Positions 61,137 through 64,000 of a DNA stretch of 64,000 nucleotides are shown here, piece by piece. How positions within the stretch are numbered: the first letter of the stretch is position 1; each line of letters opens with the position of its first letter. A model generated the notes under the pieces. That model was given only the letters and a program-made list of their open reading frames with translations, was not told where the DNA came from and did not search any database. This DNA comes from CAYJII01 sp964370225 (GTDB taxonomy: Bacteria > Bacillota > Clostridia > Oscillospirales > Ruminococcaceae), in the NCBI GenBank assembly GCA_964370225.1, contig CAYJII010000001.1, positions 62,001 to 126,000 of the forward strand. Direction: 5' to 3'. Both the position numbers and the translations under genes were made by a program.

Positions 61137-62537
61137 TTATTTGGGGATATCATGTGTTTTTTTGCTGTCAAATTTCACAAACTCAATTTGCGTTTCATCA
61201 AAAGCAGCAACACTGTCACTGGTTTTAAAAAATACAATGAGCGTTTGGAATATTAATTTTATATCCCTCCACAGGCTATATTTTTCGATATATAGCAAAT
61301 CCAGTATCAGCTTATCCTTAGGCGAAGTATTGTATTTTCCAACTACTTGTGCATATCCTGTAAGTCCTGCTTTTGCACGCAGTCTATACTCAAACTCTGG
61401 CAAATCCATGCTGTATCTGTAGATGTTCTCGAGCATCTCAGGGCGTGGTCCAACTATGCTCATATCGCCTATTATAATGTTTATAAGCTGTGGCAATTCG
61501 TCCACCCTGAATTTTCTGAGGATATTCCCTACTTTCGTAATGCGATTGTCATTAACAGTAACGGATTTCTGTGGCGAATTGTCATGCTCATGCATTGTCC
61601 TAAATTTATATACTTTAAATATCTTCCCTCTTATCGTAGCACGTTGTTGGGAGTATATAACCTTTCCCCCATCTTCTAGCTTTATCGCAATCGCACAAAT
61701 TAACATTATAGGACTTAGCAGCACCAACGCTATTGACGAAAGTACTATGTCCATAAACCTTTTCACGAATTTTTGCTCTATCGATAAATCTCTATTCGGG
61801 AAGTGCAGCATTGGCTTGTCATCTAGCAAGACTTGCTTTGATGCAAACCCCACTATGTCGGATAGTTCTGGATTATAGTAGATGTTTTTTGTGTTTTGAT
61901 AACAGTATTCTATAATTTCATGACGTCTTGCTATAGGCAAGTCGTACAGGAATATAGTTTCATATTTTAGAATTATATCATACAATTTGTTGTTGTTGAA
62001 ATCAATTACTTCTTTTAACTCAAATTTGTTTTTATTCATGTTTATATTAGGTAAAACCTTACGTAAACTATATTCGCTTGAAGTTATGATACAGCTTTTT
62101 TCTGGTGGGTTTAGTTTAAAATAAACCCATTCACCTAGATTAACAAAAATAATTATAGCTATCACCTGTAGCACAACTACACCCAAAAGCAGCCTAGGGT
62201 CAGCTAATGTAAACACCAGATTATTGTTAGCGTTCGTGTTCATTATCGATAGCTGAACATATGTGACTAAATCCGTGATGACTGTAGCAAGCACCATCGA
62301 GTGAGTCGTCGTTTTACTGCTCTGCTTACCTATAGCATAGCCGCCATACACGCTCATCAAACTCAGTCCTACCACTGCAAATGTGGTGGATACGATACCC
62401 GATGTCCTTGATAAGTTGAGCAGGGACCATGTTTCTATCCCGAACATAAAAAAGAATATTAAAAATAAAGCTATAAATAAGCTTATCTTGAGTAAAAAAA
62501 TCAATGTTTTTTCTATATGCCTTAACGAGTTTTTCAT
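61137..62537 (-). CDS. Undecaprenyl-phosphate sugar phosphotransferase
   Basis: 466 residues. Four N-terminal membrane helices (to about 135), a central cytoplasmic domain, and a C-terminal bacterial sugar transferase domain starting with a fifth hydrophobic helix (KRFMDIVLSSIALVLLSPIMLICAIAIKLEDGG), then YKFRTM, LRKFRVDELPQLINIIIGDMSIVGPRPEML and LRAKAGLTGYAQV. It transfers a sugar-1-phosphate to undecaprenyl phosphate, the first step of an exopolysaccharide. No other polysaccharide genes lie nearby; it stands alone. Confidence 0.93.
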   Translation of the reverse strand: MKNSLRHIEKTLIFLLKISLFIALFLIFFFMFGIETWSLLNLSRTSGIVSTTFAVVGLSLMSVYGGYAIGKQSSKTTTHSMVLATVITDLVTYVQLSIMNTNANNNLVFTLADPRLLLGVVVLQVIAIIIFVNLGEWVYFKLNPPEKSCIITSSEYSLRKVLPNINMNKNKFELKEVIDFNNNKLYDIILKYETIFLYDLPIARRHEIIEYCYQNTKNIYYNPELSDIVGFASKQVLLDDKPMLHFPNRDLSIEQKFVKRFMDIVLSSIALVLLSPIMLICAIAIKLEDGGKVIYSQQRATIRGKIFKVYKFRTMHEHDNSPQKSVTVNDNRITKVGNILRKFRVDELPQLINIIIGDMSIVGPRPEMLENIYRYSMDLPEFEYRLRAKAGLTGYAQVVGKYNTSPKDKLILDLLYIEKYSLWRDIKLIFQTLIVFFKTSDSVAAFDETQIEFVKFDSKKTHDIPK

Positions 62538-62566
62538 GAGAACCTCCTTTTTAAGCTCGTGTTCCC

Positions 62567-62596
62567 ATTATAACACAATCGTATTATTATTATCAA
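62567..62596 (-). promoter_or_regulatory. Sigma-A promoter of the sugar transferase
   Basis: TTGATA (62591-62596), 18 nt, TATAAT (62567-62572) on the minus strand, 29 nt before the start. Confidence 0.75.
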
Positions 62597-62622
62597 CACA
62601 AATGCAAAATTATAATAAATTA

Positions 62623-63849
62623 TTAACCAATAGTTATTTTGTGGAATACTTTCTTTCCCTTTTTTATGATAATTTGATTTTCGTTAAAGTCAGATTTTGC
62701 GAATTTTTTAAGAGGATCGCTAATTTTCACTTCATCCACGCTAACTCCGCCCTGTGTCACAAGTCTTCTTGCTTCGCCTTTTGAAGCAGTTAGCTTTGCT
62801 TTTACCATCAAGTCAAGTATGGAAATTTCGCCATCTTCAAAATCAGAATCAGCCAGTTCAGTAGTTGGCATATCCTCGGAAATACCTCCGTTTGCAAAAA
62901 CCATTCTAGCCGCTTCCATTGCTTTTGTAGCTTCTTCTTCGCCATGAACTAGTTTAGTAACCTCAAACGCTAACAACTCTTTTACTGCATTAAGCTCGCT
63001 ACCTTCTAAATGCTCGTATTTTGCGATTTCTTCCACAGGCACAAATGTAATCAGTTTTAAGCAGTTAATTACATCGCCATCAGCAACATTTCTCCAGTAT
63101 TGGAAAAACTCGTATGGCGAAGTTTTTTCTGGATCAAGCCAAAGTGCGCCTTTTGCAGTTTTGCCCATTTTATTACCTTCGCTATTTTTAAGTAGCGTAA
63201 TAGTGAGCGAGTATGCATCCTCACCTGTTTTTCTGCGAATTAAATCAGAACCTGCTAGCATATTGCTCCACTGGTCGTCGCCACCGAACTGCATGTTACA
63301 GCCATATTCTCTGTGCAGGTGCAAAAAGTCGTATGCTTGCATTATCATGTAGTTGAATTCTAAGAAGCTTAGCCCTTTTTCCATGCGCTGTTTGTAGCAC
63401 TCCGCTCTTAGCATGTTGTTAACAGAGAAACACGCTCCAACTTCTCTTAAAAGCTCGATGTAATTTAAGTTTAATAGCCAATCTGCATTGTTAACGATAA
63501 TAGCTTTATCCTCGCCAAATTCGATGAATTTTTCGATTTGCTCTTTAAAGCGTTTGCAGTTTTCTTCGATAGTTTCCGGTGTCATCATGGAGCGCAAATC
63601 TGTTCTGCCCGATGGGTCACCTACAAATCCTGTGCCACCACCTAGTAGCACAACAGGTCTATTTCCTGCCATTTGCAGACGTTTCATTAAGCATAAAGCC
63701 ATGAAATGACCTACGTGCAATGAGTCTGCAGTTGGGTCAAATCCGATGTAAAATTTCGCGCCACCGTTATTGATAAGCTCCCTGATTTCCTCTTCGTTTG
63801 TTACTTGCGCGATAAGACCTCTAGCCTGTAGTTCTTCGTAAATTTTCAT
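62623..63849 (-). CDS. tyrS: Tyrosine-tRNA ligase
   Basis: 408 residues, TyrS1 type. Class I motifs FDPTADSLHVGHFMAL (HIGH as HVGH) and EGNKMGKTAKGALWL (KMSKS-type KMGKT), with the tyrosine pocket FLEFNYMIMQAYDFLHL and a C-terminal S4 domain (SILDLMVKAKLTASKGEARRLVTQGGVSVDE). It charges tRNA-Tyr. AGGAGAG precedes the ATG. The upstream gene ends 43 bp away, so there is no room for a T-box. Confidence 0.97.
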   Translation of the reverse strand: MKIYEELQARGLIAQVTNEEEIRELINNGGAKFYIGFDPTADSLHVGHFMALCLMKRLQMAGNRPVVLLGGGTGFVGDPSGRTDLRSMMTPETIEENCKRFKEQIEKFIEFGEDKAIIVNNADWLLNLNYIELLREVGACFSVNNMLRAECYKQRMEKGLSFLEFNYMIMQAYDFLHLHREYGCNMQFGGDDQWSNMLAGSDLIRRKTGEDAYSLTITLLKNSEGNKMGKTAKGALWLDPEKTSPYEFFQYWRNVADGDVINCLKLITFVPVEEIAKYEHLEGSELNAVKELLAFEVTKLVHGEEEATKAMEAARMVFANGGISEDMPTTELADSDFEDGEISILDLMVKAKLTASKGEARRLVTQGGVSVDEVKISDPLKKFAKSDFNENQIIIKKGKKVFHKITIG

Positions 63850-63892
63850 TTTTCTCTCTCCTAAATTTATATTTTAATTTTTGTAAAAGTTG

Positions 63893-64000
63893 TCATTTTT
63901 CCTCAGAAATTTGTTTTGCGTAAAAAACTAGGTCCATGCCTTCTTTTATGTTCTGGTACTTTCCAGTTTTAACATATCCCATTTTTTCATACAAATAGCA
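63893..64000 (-). CDS. GNAT-family acetyltransferase, C-terminal fragment
   Basis: The last 35 codons of a gene entering from the right edge. They read CYLYEKMGYVKTGKYQNI then KEGMDLVFYAKQISEEK; the LYEKMGYVKTG phrase is the common C-terminal beta-alpha motif of GNAT enzymes. The active-site part is outside the window, so the substrate is unknown. It ends 43 bp before tyrS in the same direction. Confidence 0.72.
   Translation of the reverse strand, partial: CYLYEKMGYVKTGKYQNIKEGMDLVFYAKQISEEK

Noticed and set aside
63850..63892. T-box leader for tyrS (and similarly trpS)
   Set aside because: Only 43 bp (tyrS) and 12 bp (trpS) separate them from the preceding gene, too short for a T-box.
1..64000. 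CRISPR array, transposon or prophage
   Set aside because: No regularly spaced repeats, transposase, integrase or phage structural genes are visible; tRNA genes at 14.6 kb have no adjacent integrase or duplicated 3' end.

Overview
The window is a low-GC bacterial chromosome segment most consistent with a flagellated, spore-forming member of the class Clostridia (Bacillota). The evidence is strong GGAGG ribosome-binding sites with frequent TTG and GTG starts, near-consensus sigma-A promoters with 16-18 bp spacers, a SleB-type cortex hydrolase and a BofA-like protein, an IspH-ribosomal S1 fusion of the clostridial type, Na+-dependent decarboxylase subunits, and a rubredoxin/flavodiiron oxygen-defence pair. 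A run of ten N at 58818-58827 shows a scaffolded draft or metagenome assembly. No insertion sequence, prophage, CRISPR array or rRNA gene is visible.

Positions 1-12.1 kb are a motility region. On the minus strand lie flgM-flgN-flgK-flgL behind a sigma-28-like promoter, and cheA-cheW-cheR-cheB behind a sigma-A promoter. Divergently transcribed are a FliK/YlqG-like protein, a FlhB C-terminal-domain protein, a PilZ protein, a ParA-type ATPase and a ComFB-family protein. The ParA and ComFB genes are each preceded by the same structured leader: two hairpins whose loops carry complementary hexamers (CTTTGC and GCAAAG), followed by an identical GGAG-7 nt-ATG start context. flgM has its Shine-Dalgarno 38 nt from the ATG, with an imperfect hairpin filling the space.

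Positions 12.2-24.4 kb are mixed: glycosyltransferases, a BofA-like membrane protein, PduL phosphotransacylase, a conserved unknown behind a promoter overlapped by a perfect inverted repeat, tRNA-Met and tRNA-Glu, a methyltransferase, an EamA transporter, a DUF1349 protein, a three-gene corrinoid set (Met8-like, CbiX, CobO), citrate synthase, and a GH4 glycosidase divergent from an AraC regulator.

Positions 24.6-43.2 kb carry uvrB-uvrA, rubredoxin-flavodiiron protein, OadG-OadB, a Na/Pi cotransporter with PhoU domain, a GNAT enzyme, a TtcA-like tRNA thiolase, sleB, a MarR regulator with a heterodimeric ABC exporter, rsmE, and a small acidic membrane protein.

Positions 43.3-64 kb carry a PepV-like dipeptidase divergent from an operon rpiR-type regulator / BaiN-like flavoprotein / cmk / plsC / ispH-S1, then a QueD-like enzyme with an added zinc ribbon, a cysteine-desulfurase-like enzyme, a sodium:solute symporter, folD, lgt, a YmfH/YmfF-type M16 pair, trpS, an aminotransferase, an undecaprenyl-phosphate sugar transferase, tyrS, and the tail of a GNAT gene. 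Most of this half is housekeeping. The most unusual signals are RNA structures: the duplicated kissing-loop leader, the flgM spacer hairpin, and a strong internal ribosome-binding site at the IspH/S1 junction.
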